Below, one piece after another: positions 24,072 to 36,780 of a DNA stretch of 64,000 nt; the stretch's first letter is position 1, and every line of letters starts with the position of its first letter. The stretch is from Trichosphaerium sp. ATCC 40318. Lineage: Eukaryota; Discosea; Flabellinia; Trichosidae. The notes under the pieces are model-generated. The model was given only the letters and a program-made list of their open reading frames with translations. It had not been told where the DNA came from and ran no database searches. The position numbers and the translations under genes were made by a program. The stretch covers positions 165,580 through 229,579 of the forward strand of contig JALMLS010000438.1 of assembly GCA_038496445.1 (NCBI GenBank). Reading direction: 5' to 3'.

Positions 24072-24355
24072 ATATTTGAACACTAAATAATGAACAAGAG
24101 TTGTCACACGTCATTCAAAGAAACAACTCAAGAAAAAAAAAAGAAAGAAATTATTCGCATCTAATGAGAACGTCTACTTAAAAAGCAACATTTCCCTTCT
24201 TGACCTCCGCCCTTGTACATAAATTATGTAATTATATGTACCTATGTTAGACTATTATACAACATTATTAATTACAGTCCAATAAAGATAACCCACAACA
24301 TTTAAGCCTAATTTGCCTAATTTGCTAAGTACCTATACTATTTATTCACTTCACT

Positions 24356-25443
24356 CTAGTTAGTTGTAATACGTCGATTACAGCATGCTCCTGGTACTAG
24401 TCTGTTTAATTCACAATTGATAGTTGTCACTGTGTCATCTGAACCACAACAACTAAGTACAAAGTCAGAAAATAAATACTAGGCAAAGAATTGTTTGAAT
24501 ACAACATCTCTCATATGAATTCCAGCTTCCCCTCCAAAAAAATCTGCTTGTCCAATAGAACTTGAAGTAGCATACATAGTGCTACTAGTAGATGCCACTA
24601 ATAGCCCAAATGAGTTTGTTTAAATCATTCAACACAAAAAAAGGGAGTACGTACTTGATATAGTCTGTATGTCTGCGTTTTGAACCTCCGAACATGCACT
24701 AAAGCCTGTGTTGGTAATTTCTCCAATGATTGGCGACACACCATTTAAAGGAAGGATCTGTGAGCAAGCTGAGATTGCAGAACTTGAAGAAAAAAAAGTA
24801 AGAAAAAAAAGTGATCCAAAAGGTAAGTGCAGAACAACGTACACAAAAGCTGTTTCTGTTACACCTCCTTCAATTATCAGAGTATCTGAACCCCCAGAGG
24901 CTGTTATTAGTCCAACATTTATTATGGAATCAGAAGCTCTCACACAAAGAGCTTCATTTGCTGATATAGCAGAAGTACTCGTAAGTGTAAATGATGCACT
25001 TGTCATCTCAACACATGCTGTATTGGCAGAAATATCAACTTCACCTATAACACCACTTCCAGGCATAAAACGGATACAAGCATCAGCAATACTTAATTCA
25101 ATATCTTCGGCGATTATTGAGTTGAAAATGATACACGTGTCGCCATCAGATATTTCTGTAATTAATACGATGGTAAGTACTACTTAATTTAAAATCCGCC
25201 AGCTTGCCGCTTGCTCGTTTGGCGTACCTGAAACAGCTGTTACTGTTTTACATTCAGGAGCTGTGAAATCGCAAGCTGTACAAACATCACATGGACAATC
25301 ACAACCTGTTTGAGCGTCTACTGGTGTAAGAAGTACTAAAACAACAAAAATAGTTAGTATTTAATCGTAAGGTGAATTAAAGGCTTACATAGGGACAGCG
25401 TAATGAAAACTGTTCCAAATGCTGTTGTAGTCATTCGTTGCAT
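24356..25443 (-). CDS. Secreted cysteine-ladder beta-solenoid-like protein, copy 1
   Basis: First of three paralogues (others at 31019-32340 and 37375-38694). From ATG 25443 a signal-peptide exon (MQRMTTTAFGTVFITLSL) is followed by a Cys-rich exon (TGCDCPCDVCTACDFTAPEC). Next is a long exon with in-register units: DTCIIFNSII, ADACIRFMPGSGV, NTACVEMTSASFTL and LCVRASDSI, one Cys about every 20-23 residues. Later exons contain ILPLNGVSPIIGEITNTG and a C-terminal CCGSDDTVTTINCELNRLV then CCNRR. The regular strand-turn spacing suggests a beta-solenoid with a ladder of cysteines along one face, probably surface-exposed or secreted. Family not recognised. About 330 residues over seven or so exons. 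This copy has no frameshift that I can see. Confidence 0.7.
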
Positions 25444-26283
25444 TCTCCGAGGAACCTTGTACTTAAAAGGAAATGAGGTCATATCGAGATATTTGTGTGT
25501 AGTACTGACCAATTCACGTGCTTTTTTTAGTTTTTTTGACAAAAATAAAGGCAGCAGTACAATACACGATTTGTATACATCTCACAATGATTTAGGTAAG
25601 TCTAATCCAATTTTGCCGAAAACTTCGGCCATCATGTGATTATGCAAAGCGATATAGCCAACATCACAAATGGACAATGAATATCGATGACAGTTTGGTG
25701 TCAACTTAATTACGTACACTAATTTTCACGCGGAGGTTTGGTAACTTCTGTAACAAGTTTCTTTGAAGTTGCACCTCGAATATTCACGGAAGGATAATAC
25801 GAAACACTTTTGGTTTTTTCCTTTTTATTTTGTTCCCTTCTTGACAATATATGTCTACGCACCGAGACGCTATCATCAGATTTTTTTGTGCTAATTGAAG
25901 CATGATACCTTGTTCCGAGTTACACTAGAATGTCAACAAAAAAGTGGAGAAAAAATGGCAAAGTGATACTGAACTGTTCGCCACAAAGGGAGGCAACTGG
26001 GTTATGGCGCTCACTATCCGCTAGGCTCTGACCCCCATACCCCCCTAAAAGGGGCTTTCTAAATAGTTCCTATGGCATAATATAGGATAATTAGTTTGCA
26101 GAATTTTTGACTTTTTCTTGACAAAATTCTACATATTTGGGTTTCCGCTTGTTCCACACTCATACACTATGGGTAGTGTTCCGTAGCCTTATACACTTCC
26201 CAACCTAGCCGGGTAAAAGAACACTGTGTGAACATAAATCTACTTATTTTTACTACGTCATCTTGATTTAGCTAAAAAAAGTT
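25444..26283. other. Spacer between divergent genes
   Basis: Contains one CACGTG (about 25517) and a local C-rich patch at about 26030-26055 (tgacccccatacccccctaa), but no supported gene. It separates the Cys-ladder copy 1 (minus) from the GH116 gene (plus) and should carry both promoters. Confidence 0.35.
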
Positions 26284-29200
26284 ATGAAAGGTACAACTAT
26301 TGTGATATTGTTTATTCTCACTCAGTTTTAGCTTTAAGTGTATTAATAACACTCACGCTACTGTTGGGCTTATCAAATGCGAGCAGCACTTACGACCAAC
26401 TCAACTCGTTAATCTTCAAAAATAAAGGTACTTCACTCATTGTACACGTGATTTTGAGCGATTTTCTAACGTTTGAAGGTCGCGTTGAAAGTTCTGATGT
26501 ATACGTAAATAAAGCCAAGTGTGGAGGTTACATAGAGCCAGCAAACGTACCAAAATCAAGATACTCATGGGCTAAAGAGGGAGAATACAACTTTTTGTTC
26601 AAACAAAGAGAATTACCTCCTACATGTAACGCTACAGCTCCTACTACTTTTCAGGACCTACCTGGCATGGTAAAACCGTTATTTGTTCGTCGTTCAACTC
26701 ACTTTTTCCGTTTAGGATTTCAGAACGTTTGTACCTGAACCCTCATCTAATACAATGTGTAAAGAAGCCTGTTGCGAGAATGCTGGATGCGAAGCTTGGG
26801 TTTACGCGTAAGAAAAAATTGCGGCTCCTTCTTCTCTAAGCGCTTCTTTTAGCAAATCAGCACCCTCAGACTATATGAGCTGTACAAAGGTATCGAAAAA
26901 TGTATGTAGAATGGAGTTTAAAACAGTTTAGGGAGAGCCTTGCTGTTATCTTAAAAGCGGAATTCCACAACCCAAATTCAGCTCTTGTTGCTCCTCTGGG
27001 TTTGTTTTCAGACTTCCTGGTATCACACCACCTACCGGTATGCGTAGTGCTGTACCACTTGGTGGATTTGGTACTGGTTCTTTTGAGCTTCGGGGTGATG
27101 GTTAGTAGTTCTCAACTTTTTATGAAAAAAATGAGAAAACAATGACTTGCAAAGCTTACTCTTTACTAATAGGTGGATTCTACGAATGGACCATTCAAAA
27201 TCAATCACCTGGAGGTGCTGCAAAGTTTGGTGTAGTACCAGATGCTACCTTGGGGTACAGTCTGATGTTTAGTTTCAAGAATGAAAAAAAAAATCTAACG
27301 AGCAAGCTTTTCTCCCGAGTTCTTACATTTTGTCTTGGTAGGTTATGGACGCCAACTTACACTAGGTTACTACGTACTCAACCACCTCAAAGTCTACCTG
27401 GGGTACAAGCTTTAGAGTATAGTGGATCCTGGCCTGTTTCTAAGCTGTTTGTTGATGACACCTTTCCTGTCGACGCAACTGTTTTTGCATATCCTGAATT
27501 CAAGGTTGGAAGTATCAATGGATCTGCTACTCCTGGTGTATTCTTTACTGTTACATTACATAATCCAAAACAAGGTACAACCCTGAAATGTTATGAGCTA
27601 GTGTTGTGTTTGTCTAACTTTTTCAATAGAGCCTCAAGAAGTTGGATTATTACTAAACTTACCGTTGTCATATGAAGTTGATGTTCTTCGATACAGCGAA
27701 TATAATACCTCTACATACGCTCTAGAACCTCCAGAATGTGCTACACTATGTTCATTCAATGCATCATGCGCGTCATGGAGTTTTGATGGACAATGTTATC
27801 ATCATCAAGGTGTTCCTCTAAGTGTTTACAAACAAGGAGCCTACTCAGGCGTTGTTGGATCATGGTCACGATCGAACTCATATGGCTTGACACTCTCAAG
27901 GAAGGGAGTATATCCTACCTCTGGAACAGCGTCACTCATCGCTTTTGGCGACTTTAGCGACATAACAGTTGGTTACGCAACATCAAACTCGTTACCTGAT
28001 ATTTTCGAAACTTTTCAAAAATATGGCGATATCTCTTCAATGCCTGATATGACTTACGCTTTTTATGGCGCAGCAAGTGTTAAAGGAACACTTAAACCAG
28101 GAGAGACAGCTACACTTACTATAGTTTTCTCATGGTACGTCAAAAAAAGACACGGTGAGGTTTTTTTTTTAGCTCGTTAAACTCGCTTAAACTGTTCTTT
28201 TAAGGCACTTTCCTTTCCGCGACCAAATGGGTGAAAACATTGGTAATTTCTATTCAAACTTATACACCGATTCAACAGATGTTGCTGCGAATATGATAAA
28301 TAGGGTGTCAACAACAATAGACGAGATAGTTGCTGTTAACAACCTTTTTTACACAAACTCTTGGCCTGAATTTTTACAAGATATAATGATGAACAGTGTA
28401 AGCCATTCTCGAAGTGCTATGTACTTGAGAAATGGTAGAGTACGTCAATGGGAAGCCTATGATTGTGTAGGCAAGTAATCAAAGTATTACTGTTATCAAA
28501 CAATTGACATTCAAAACCTAGATGTTGATAGTGTTCACAACGATTATCAGAGAATGTTACCTTACATGACTTTTTGGCCTGATTCTCCAATGAGCAAAAT
28601 GAGAGCTTGGGCAAAGTTCCAGTTGCCTTCCGGGATGATCCAGGAGTCTTTGACAAGAGGGTGTACAGGAACACCAACTAAGATGGATACCCCCGGAGGA
28701 CGTGTCATGGCTGATGTTACTTCTGTTTTCATTGTTGAAACTCTTCAGATTTATGAGTGGACAGGAGATAAGAATTTCTTGAATGAAATGAAGGATCATG
28801 CTACATCAGCAGCTGAATGGCAAATGAATATTACTAAAGAGTATGGAATACCACATAAAATGGTTTGTACATACGATATAATAGGATTACAAAGGTAAGT
28901 CTTCGATCGTACTAAAAAAACAAAACATTTTTCTAACTTTTTTCTTAAATCTTAGCCACAATTTCGCTTCGTTTACTGCTTTCATGCACTTGTTATCTAT
29001 GCGTGCTTGTGCTAAATTAGCTAATATTATTGGAGATGATCACTAGGAAAGTCTTGTAATGAAAGCTTCCACAGAGGTGTTGAAGGTAACTTATTTTTTT
29101 CAATACCAAAACCATCATAATGACGTTTGTTAAGCTGTTGATAAATATCTTTGGAATGACAAATACTTCCGTGCTTGGGATGATGGCGAACCTGTAATGG

Positions 29201-30363
29201 CTGATACTCTTTATGGGCAAGTATGGGCGTATACTTTGGGATTAGGAGAGTTGGTAGAGGCGAAACGACTCAAGTACGCTAATGGGGATCAGAACAAACG
29301 CTTTTGTTAACAAAAAAAAAATAGAATGCAATTGGAAGCTGAAGAAGAATACAACGATTCTGATTTTGGGCTTCACGTTATCTCCCAAGGAGATAATACC
29401 TCTTCTTCTATTAGTATTAAGAAAGTAGAAGATACATGCGGTGGTACTATGGATCATACAGTATGGGGCGGAGGATCACCTGATTGGTAACGTTACCAAA
29501 AAAAAAGAAAAAAATGAGAAAAGAAACAGTTCTTTGCATCTAACTTTCTTGTTTTAAACTATAGGTCAGTCTTGAACTTGTGGCTAGGTAATAACGTCAC
29601 ATACAGTCTATCTCAAGCTGAAAAGTCTCTTGGCCATTGGAGGAGTGGTATAAATGATCAGTGGAACATACATGCTCTTCTCTCTGACAGTGATAAATCT
29701 TGGGGAAGCCAAGCTGGATATCCATATATTTCAAGTCATTACGGATTCCATATGGTTCATGTATGTTTTTTATTTGATGACCATCTTAGCAAAACCTTGA
29801 ACACTGAAGTTGCCTTTCCATTGAACAATATTCGATTATACAAAAGTTTGGTCATCTAGGTTCTGCAGAGCTGCAAGTGCAACAGTTTCCAAGCATTTCT
29901 GCTAAAAAACTCAGTGACCCAATTATTTGTTTCACGTGATGAAAAAAAAAACACGTGTGCTTTTTTCGCAATTTTCTTATTTGCCACAAGATCAAAAAAG
30001 TACTTTCTGTTCTTTACGTTCATTTACAAAAAGCAAGGGACAATCATAAGAGGAGTGTACTCACATCTCTTATTACTCAAAAAATTATATTTATTTATAT
30101 TTTAGTGGCATATTCCTCTTGCTCTCTCTGGTCAATACTTCTCTAAGCCTGAAAGTGTTTTATCTTTCAAACCAAAGATTCAATCACCATACACTTTACC
30201 AGTATATTTGCCTGGTTTTCTTGGTTTTATTAAGAGTGATGACTCTCAATATACTTTTGGTGTTGTCAGAGGAACTATTGAAATAGATAAACTATCTATT
30301 GACAATCACCCTTATTTTGATACAGTATCATTAAAGAGTGGTGAATCTATTGTTTGGAGTTAA
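26284..30363 (+). CDS. Secreted GH116-family beta-glycosidase (glucosylceramidase-like) with PAN/apple-like Cys modules; one frameshift
   Basis: Joining MKA (exon 1) to [17 protein letters not shown] gives a clear signal peptide. Cys-rich segments ([18 protein letters not shown] near 26755; [20 protein letters not shown] near 27740) look like PAN/apple modules inserted into the N-terminal beta domain. GH116 landmarks follow: [18 protein letters not shown] (about 27045), [29 protein letters not shown], then the catalytic barrel: [12 protein letters not shown] with the likely nucleophile Glu at 28452, [35 protein letters not shown], and TYDIIGLQ with the likely acid/base Asp at 28875. It ends KSGESIVWS at 30363. 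GH116 enzymes hydrolyse glucosylceramide or other beta-glucosides; a secreted form would act in the food vacuole or outside. At about 29043 the frame breaks: GDDH is followed by TAG, and one extra base would restore agreement with the next exon. Introns near 26446 and 29930-29960 contain CACGTG. Confidence 0.85.
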
Positions 30364-30510
30364 ACTAATAATAAAAAATTGATGACAACAACCTGTGTAT
30401 TAACCAATGACTTAACGTAATAAAACAAATCCTTGTTGCTCAATCAAAAATGGTCTAGTACGCTCTAAGCAGTGCCAAACCATGTGTTTCAAGTTTATCT
30501 TATACAACAA

Positions 30511-32982
30511 CACTAGCGACTAGTCAAGGGTAAGCATTTACTCGTCAGAGCTATTAGTCCATTAACATTGACCACCACAACCTACGTTCCACATGCATAT
30601 TCTAACAGCAAGTGGTAAAACAAAAGGTACTTCTAAAACGCTACACTTTTCAGGAAGCCTACTTTGTTGTGAGGCTTACACCGCTTGAGTCAGAGGTGAT
30701 AAAGTGACTGACATAAGTATGTTTGTAGGGACCAAAGCGGACGCTGTGACCATTTCCGCCATGGACAACTTTTGTAATTGTCAAGCTTGCTCGATTAAAC
30801 TTGTCAGTTAACTAGTTACCGTAAGGGCCAAGAGGATATAAAAGTCTCTATAGTAGAAACGACCGTCAAGTGGTTTAGTGTACTTTAAATACTTCAAGGA
30901 GTACCCTTATTTATTAACATCCTTGTCCTAACTTAAGCGGAACGGTGTTTTTTTGATGCTATCAAAACTGGACATCTTGGAGGCGTTGTATGAAATTCTA
31001 CCTGAATACAAATTTTGTTCAAATACGTCTACTACAGCATGATCTTGGTACTAGTCTATTCAATTCACAATTGATAGTTGTCACTGTGTCATCTGAACCA
31101 CAACAACTAAAACAATAAAGTCATTTAAACACCTCATCAGAAAATAAAAACCCATCCATACTTGTCCTCGCCTGCACCACTATCAATCACTGGTTTCGGT
31201 CCAGAACCAATATAATTTGTCACAGATATGATATCTTCGGAATTGGTAGTTACAATAGGAGTACTAGGAGCATCTTGAGCTATTTAAACAAGCATAAGTA
31301 AAACAGTTTGCTTGCAGATAAACTATGAGCAAGTTAGTACCAAGATCAAATCCTGAAATTCTAATAAAAGCATTATCTCCTTCAGAAGTCATTGACCTGA
31401 ATACAACGTCGCTCATAGTAACCTCAATTACAGTTGTTGATCCCTCAATTGCTATATTTCCCATACTACTTGAAGTAGCAAACAGCAAGGCGTTTATTCC
31501 TTGACCATTCACTTTTTTTTTTAAAATAACAATGAGTTTGTTGATAGTAAAGAAAGTACTTACTTGATATATCGCCTACATCTGCGTTTTGAAACTCGTT
31601 ACATAAGCTCTGTCCATTACTAGTGATTTCACCAATGACAGGTGAAACACCATTTAAAGGTAGAAACTGTGCACAAGGTACACCTGCATCACTTAAAGAT
31701 AAAATAAGAAAGCATAAAAAAGTGTTTTAGTTCAGTACAAAAAAGCACTTGTTATTTCTCCACCTTCCATTATCAGACTATCTTGAATAGCAGCAATTAT
31801 TCGCAATTGCCCATTAGTTATTGTTGAATCAGACGCTCTCACACATGCAGCTTGATCGGACCTTATTTCAGAAGTAGTTGTAAGTGTGAGTGATGCACTT
31901 GTCATTTCAACACAAGCGAATCCTGTGCTATGGATATCAAGATTACCCACAACACCACTTCCAGGCATAAAACGGACACAAGCTTCATTAGTTTCTAAAG
32001 TAATATCTTCGGTGATTATTGAGTTGAAAATGATACACGTGTCGCCAGTGGATATTTCTATTACGAAACAAAACGGATATTTAACCACTAATAAAAACAA
32101 ACAATTTATTGCCCGTTTTGCGTACCTGAAGCGGCTGTTATTGTTTTACACTCAGGAGCTGTAAAATCGCATGAATCGCACGTAAAACAACTACAACGAC
32201 AGCCTCTTTGAGCGTTTGATGGGGTTAGGAGGACTGTAACAACAAAAAAAAAGTTAACATTTAAAGTAAGTTTAAATTAACAGCGTACGCAGCAACATCA
32301 CAACGGATGCCGTTCCGAATGTTGCGGTTATGAGATGCATTATCTGTTAATCCTGTGGTTGAAACAATTGAGATAAGCAGGATTTACACTAAGTTTCACG
32401 GGCTTTCTTTCTGTGAATTCACATTCGGGCACCTCGTGCTCCTCTTCACATAACATAAGCAGCGACAAGTCTAGTATTTTAATACATGTTTGTTGTCTCA
32501 CAATCAAGTTTTTTAGAAATGTTATTGTCTGCTCACTCAAGTTTTGAGACAGAGTCAGAGCTGACGATCTGACACTTCTGACAAGATCTTGCAAATGTCA
32601 CTTTTTAAATGATCTGCCCTCGCACCTGTAGCGAATCTAACCGTTTCAAACCCACGTGATTTCACAACCCATAGCAAAAAGTATATTTTGACCCAGGCGG
32701 AGTTTAGAAAGCCTACAGCAACGTTGGTAGTGTTGCGGGAGGTTTTCACATTAGTATACCTGCTTTGCAGTTTGAATGCTGCGAGAGTGCTTCTGTTAGC
32801 GTGGGGTAGGCGCCAGAGTGGCGCTAGTAAGTTATACACGTACGTTGATTTTTAAAAGTAAAACAAACGGCAAACAGTGTTTGAGGCATTCATACTGTTT
32901 GGAGGTGTAACGCTTTCTAGGAACATCATACCTTGTTAGCTCGTTGAAGACTTCTATCGTTTGACGGTACGTCATTGAAAAT
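30511..32982. repeat. Left arm of large inverted repeat
   Basis: The segment from about 30511 (gcgactagtcaagg) to about 32982 matches, in reverse complement, the segment 36846-39180. It includes the whole Cys-ladder gene copy 2 and its upstream region. By eye roughly nine in ten bases agree, with small indels. The outer limit is set where the reverse complement of the 39.17 kb sequence (gactagtcaagcgtaagcat) stops matching; the inner limit where gtacgtcattgaa pairs with ttcaatgacgtac. Confidence 0.85.
31019..32340 (-). CDS. Secreted cysteine-ladder beta-solenoid-like protein, copy 2 (intact)
   Basis: Lies in the left arm of the inverted repeat. Signal exon from ATG 32340 (MHLITATFGTASVVMLL), Cys-rich exon (CRCSCFTCDSCDFTAPEC), solenoid exon with units DTCIIFNSIITED, NEACVRFMPGSGV, FACVEMTSASLTL and ACVRASDSTITNG. 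Further exons carry CAQFLPLNGVSPVIGEIT, ATSSSMGNIAIEG and DVVFRSMTSEGDNAFIRI, and the end is CCGSDDTVTTINCELNRL then CCSRR. The frame is continuous where the sister copy at 37.4 kb is broken, so this is the intact member of the pair. Upstream (32340-32839) two overlapping frames are also conserved between the arms, but they show no ATG start, motif or splice support, so I do not call them genes. Confidence 0.7.
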
Positions 32983-33059
32983 TGTACTATACTTACATAA
33001 GTCGTACTATGAAGGACAGCATTGTCACGTTGCGATAGGTCGACACCATTTGCCACTGT

Positions 33060-33685
33060 CTTATCTTACTAGATCACGATGTAATTAGTATCTAGTGATG
33101 ACTAGAACAATCTTAAGTGTCATTGCAAGTTGATTGCAAAAGATGGTCTTGTAGTGTCTTACACTTGCCCTGTATACAAAGATGAAGAACTCCTTTTATG
33201 TGAAAACCAATTATTTAGCTCGGAAGTATTTTCTCAATAGGATATGAATTCATGACGGGAAATAAAAGATTTGCACGGGTTGTAAACGGCTTGTGGGTTG
33301 ACCAAGAAGACCAAATGATTTCTTTCCTATGAATTTGATGTAATGTCAGTAGATTGCTTTTGTCATTTTGTAAAAGTTGGAGCGTCTAAACCTAAATAGA
33401 TAGTTTGAAGGGGAGAACGAAAATCCACTGTAAAAAAACGTAAACCCCCGGTGTGATGTAGCGCCCTAGTTTGGTTAAAACGTGTGCCCTTTATACAACT
33501 TTAAAACCTTTAACTTTATTACCAAATGGATAATTCTAAACAAGGATGGGAAGTTCAATTTTTTCACAACCTGGATGCCGGAACTACGAGCCAGAAGATA
33601 GTTCTACATTGATGACAGTTTGGTGAATGAATGTACACAAGCCTATTCACTAAACTATGATCTCGTCTAGTTTATTCACTACCGT
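33060..33685. other. Spacer inside the inverted repeat
   Basis: Single-copy sequence between the left arm and the F-box/LRR gene, downstream of that gene. No open frame or motif of note. Confidence 0.3.
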
Positions 33686-34741
33686 TCACTTATAATCTAC
33701 AAACGTGTTTTCAAGTACATTTAAACACTCCTTTGTTGTATTTCTACAACCATGCAATATTACCACCTTTACATCAGAAAGGGGAATGAGCCAATCATTT
33801 GATGCGTTAGTGTATGACACATTGATTGTATGTAGCTTTGTAAGATACTTCATACCTGCTTCAGTGATATACCTACATCCTGATAGATTAATTGAGAATA
33901 AACCAGAAAGCGGAACAAGCCAATCATCTGTTGCCATGGTGTATGAGAGATTGACTGTATGTAGACTTGTAAGATATTTCATGCCTGATACAGTGATACC
34001 ACAGTATGATAGATTAATTGAGTGTAAACCAGAAAGCGGAACAAGCCAATCATCTGTTGCCCATGTATGAGAGAGATTGAGCGTATGTACATCTGAGAGA
34101 TTTTCCATACATGCTTCAGTTATTTTTAGACAACCCTCAAGATGGATTGTGTGAACTCCAGTAAGAGCTTCAACACCTTTATCTGATACTGATGTAACTG
34201 CCAAGTCTATTGTGTGTACTCCAGCTAAAGCTGAAATTCCTCTATCCGTCACAGAGGTACTTCTCAAGCAAATTGAATGAACGCCAGCTAGAGCTGATAT
34301 ACCCACGTCTGTAATACCTAAACAATACGATGCATTCAGCTCATGAACACCGCGAATATGATTTAGTCCTGTGTCTGTGATATGGAAACTGGACCTAATG
34401 TCAAGATGTTGAACACCAGAAAGAAAAGAAAGATCTGTATCTTTTGCTTCTTTAAATTTATACAAAGATATTTTTGTGTTTTTGACAAGAGGACTTCCTG
34501 AAAGACTTGAACAATGCGACGTCGATTTAACATAGATACAACCGTATCCAACGTGATAGTGTATGACGTCAGATAATACTTTACAACTTTGAGAGACGTT
34601 AAATCGATCAGAACCATCCACAAACTCAAGTAAATGAGCGAGTATCTCCGGTGGTATGTCTAACAACTCAATTGTGGCGATACTACAAGATTTGCGATTA
34701 AATTGCTGCAATGGTCCTCTGGCTTTTGGCTTTCGCTCCAT
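33686..34741 (-). CDS. F-box/leucine-rich-repeat protein
   Basis: Single frame from ATG 34741 (MERKPKARGPLQQFNRK) to the stop at 33686, about 350 residues. The F-box is ELLDIPPEILAHLLEFVD with DRFNVSQSCKVLSDVI following. A cap (SGSPLVKNTKISLYKF) leads into about eleven LRRs such as GVHSICLRSTSVTDRGISAL and GLHSINLSYCGITVSGMKYL. It is the only member of the family here with an in-frame ATG ahead of the F-box. The later repeats alternate a TDDWLVPLSG half with an ITEAGMKYLT half, showing a two-repeat duplication unit. It sits alone in the spacer between the two arms of the large inverted repeat. Role inferred: SCF ubiquitin-ligase adaptor. Confidence 0.85.
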   Translation of the reverse strand: MERKPKARGPLQQFNRKSCSIATIELLDIPPEILAHLLEFVDGSDRFNVSQSCKVLSDVIHYHVGYGCIYVKSTSHCSSLSGSPLVKNTKISLYKFKEAKDTDLSFLSGVQHLDIRSSFHITDTGLNHIRGVHELNASYCLGITDVGISALAGVHSICLRSTSVTDRGISALAGVHTIDLAVTSVSDKGVEALTGVHTIHLEGCLKITEACMENLSDVHTLNLSHTWATDDWLVPLSGLHSINLSYCGITVSGMKYLTSLHTVNLSYTMATDDWLVPLSGLFSINLSGCRYITEAGMKYLTKLHTINVSYTNASNDWLIPLSDVKVVILHGCRNTTKECLNVLENTFVDYK

Positions 34742-35666
34742 AATACGTAATAAGATCTGCACAAAGATTTAGAACGTATAACTATGTAACGGCACGCACG
34801 TGCTACTTATGTCGTATAACTTAGCTAGGGTTATAGGACGAGTTGTTGCAGGTACGAGGTAAGGAGAATTCTGTATTTATTAAGTTTATTACATTTAGGA
34901 ACTTCGTTATCTGAATAACGAATGATGTATATGAAGTATTCATATACGACACTTATGGTACGTGAATCCAGTAGCAAAGGCCCTGGCTTGAAATGGTGCC
35001 AGATTACTTTAGGGTTAAGCACCTTTTAAGACTCACTATCAGTAGAAAGCACGGACTTTTTGGTCTTCACCATTCTCATCTGAGTAACAGAACTCTGATC
35101 GTAAAATAGGTTTCAATTTTAGAAAATCGACAACCTTGTATTTTTGTTCACAATTGCTAACCATGTATGAAGTCCTGCGTTTTTTGCTGAAGTCTCTAGA
35201 AAGTGTTGTAACAGTAGGGGATACAGTTTGTTATTTACTTTATAAAGTTTGTCAATGACTAGGAGCAAAGAATCACTTTCAAAAGCATGAACAGCACATG
35301 TCCCAAATACCCCATTTAGTGCTTTAATGCACTAATTATTCAGTGCCAAGTTAACCTTAATTTCGATGGAATCCGTGTCCAGAACATACATATGTATACT
35401 GGAGAGAATATTGCAATATTGTTCTAAACTGATGAAAAAACCATCATTCCTCCCATGTTAGACAACTCTGAACATAAACTAGCAATAATGGTATTGACTT
35501 CAGTCAGCAGTGTTTAGCGCCGCTTTTTTACGAAACCACTCACGTTTTTCTGTGCGCATTGAGTACCTTTCGCGTTTTCGTAAACTTTTGAGATTTACTA
35601 AATTTTGGGAACTGCCTTAACCGCTTAAGTGATTGCAACTTTAAAAACAACTTTGCAACTACCATC
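34742..35666. other. Spacer without supported gene
   Basis: Contains one CACGTG (about 34797) close upstream of the F-box/LRR gene. No frame longer than about 60 codons and no splice-compatible series was seen. Confidence 0.35.
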
Positions 35667-36047
35667 ATGCAGCTTCTTATTGTTCTCGCTTTTGTAGCTA
35701 TTACTTTCGCTCAAATATACCCAATTCCTCCATCGTTTAAAAGCGTTCAGTTCGAGTTTACCGCAAAACAAGTTACAGGCAGCCTTCATTGGCAAGTAAC
35801 GGTACATGGGCATACATGGGTTCTGCACCAAATGATTTCAAACTTGTACGCCTTTTACGCCTTTTTGCAGCTTATTCTCCCAAAAGCGTTGTTATACGTT
35901 GCAACCTTAATTCTACGCTCGTTTCTTGTTAATAGACGCTTCTTTGTACTAGTCTAGTCTAACTTCGCTTTTAGTATTTGGATGTTACCATGGAAACTAT
36001 TACAAACACTGGACTTGTCATTGAATCTCCTTCAGGGGTAATTCACC

Positions 36048-36105
36048 AGCTGTGAACATTCCCATTTGGTTTTTTCTGTTCGCACTGAAATACTTGTTTC
36101 AGTAG
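36048..36105 (+). repeat. Left copy of short inverted repeat
   Basis: ccagctgtgaacattcccat and the following bases to acttgtttcag pair with the reverse complement of 36781-36836, with about six differences and small gaps. The interval between the copies is about 675 bp. Confidence 0.7.
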
Positions 36106-36780
36106 TTGTCCATCCGAAAAATTGAATTTTACTAAGTCCTTTGACATGCAAATAGTTTGAAGGGAGGAGTATCAGTCAGTAGTGTAGTTATGTTCGTGCC
36201 TCTAACTGCACCTGATATGCCATCTTGGCTTGCAATATCAAGAGCTTTTACGCTGTAGAACAAGTCTTGACCAGACCTATGGTAGAACTTTATGTAATTG
36301 ACAGATTATCGATAAAAAAGATTGTAGATAATCCTATTTTTTGCTTGTATTTGTTAATCACTATGAGCATTTAGTTTTATTGTTACAAGCAAAAAATGTG
36401 TAATCCACCTGCTGGTATCAATGATACAAATGTGAGGCATGGAAATTTTAAAGGTTATGAGTAATGATGAACTATGGTTGGTTCAGGTACTTTGCAAGTG
36501 GCTGCTACTTGTTCATATCATAATGGTATGCAACCAAAAAGTATCAGTATCAAGTATTTTAGTGTAATGTAGATTCTAAACAATGTTCTCGGTTGTACAG
36601 AAAAACTAGTCAGTTCAATCAAGGAAAAGAAAGAGACGGTGAACAAATAGTATTTGTGCTAACTTGACTACACAATTTGGTGTCTTTGAAAAAGCGAATT
36701 TATCTCCTTAATGAACTCTCACGCTCGCCAAATACGCAGTGTACAACCAAGGCTCTAACAATCACCATTATAACAAATCT

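Noticed and set aside
24708-25187. Plus-strand frame of 159 codons
   Set aside because: Shadow of the Cys-ladder gene; the minus-strand exons are conserved in two further copies with matching splice sites.
32340-32839. Overlapping minus-strand frames conserved between the inverted-repeat arms
   Set aside because: Conservation follows from the duplication itself; there is no ATG start or motif and one frame is deleted in the other arm.
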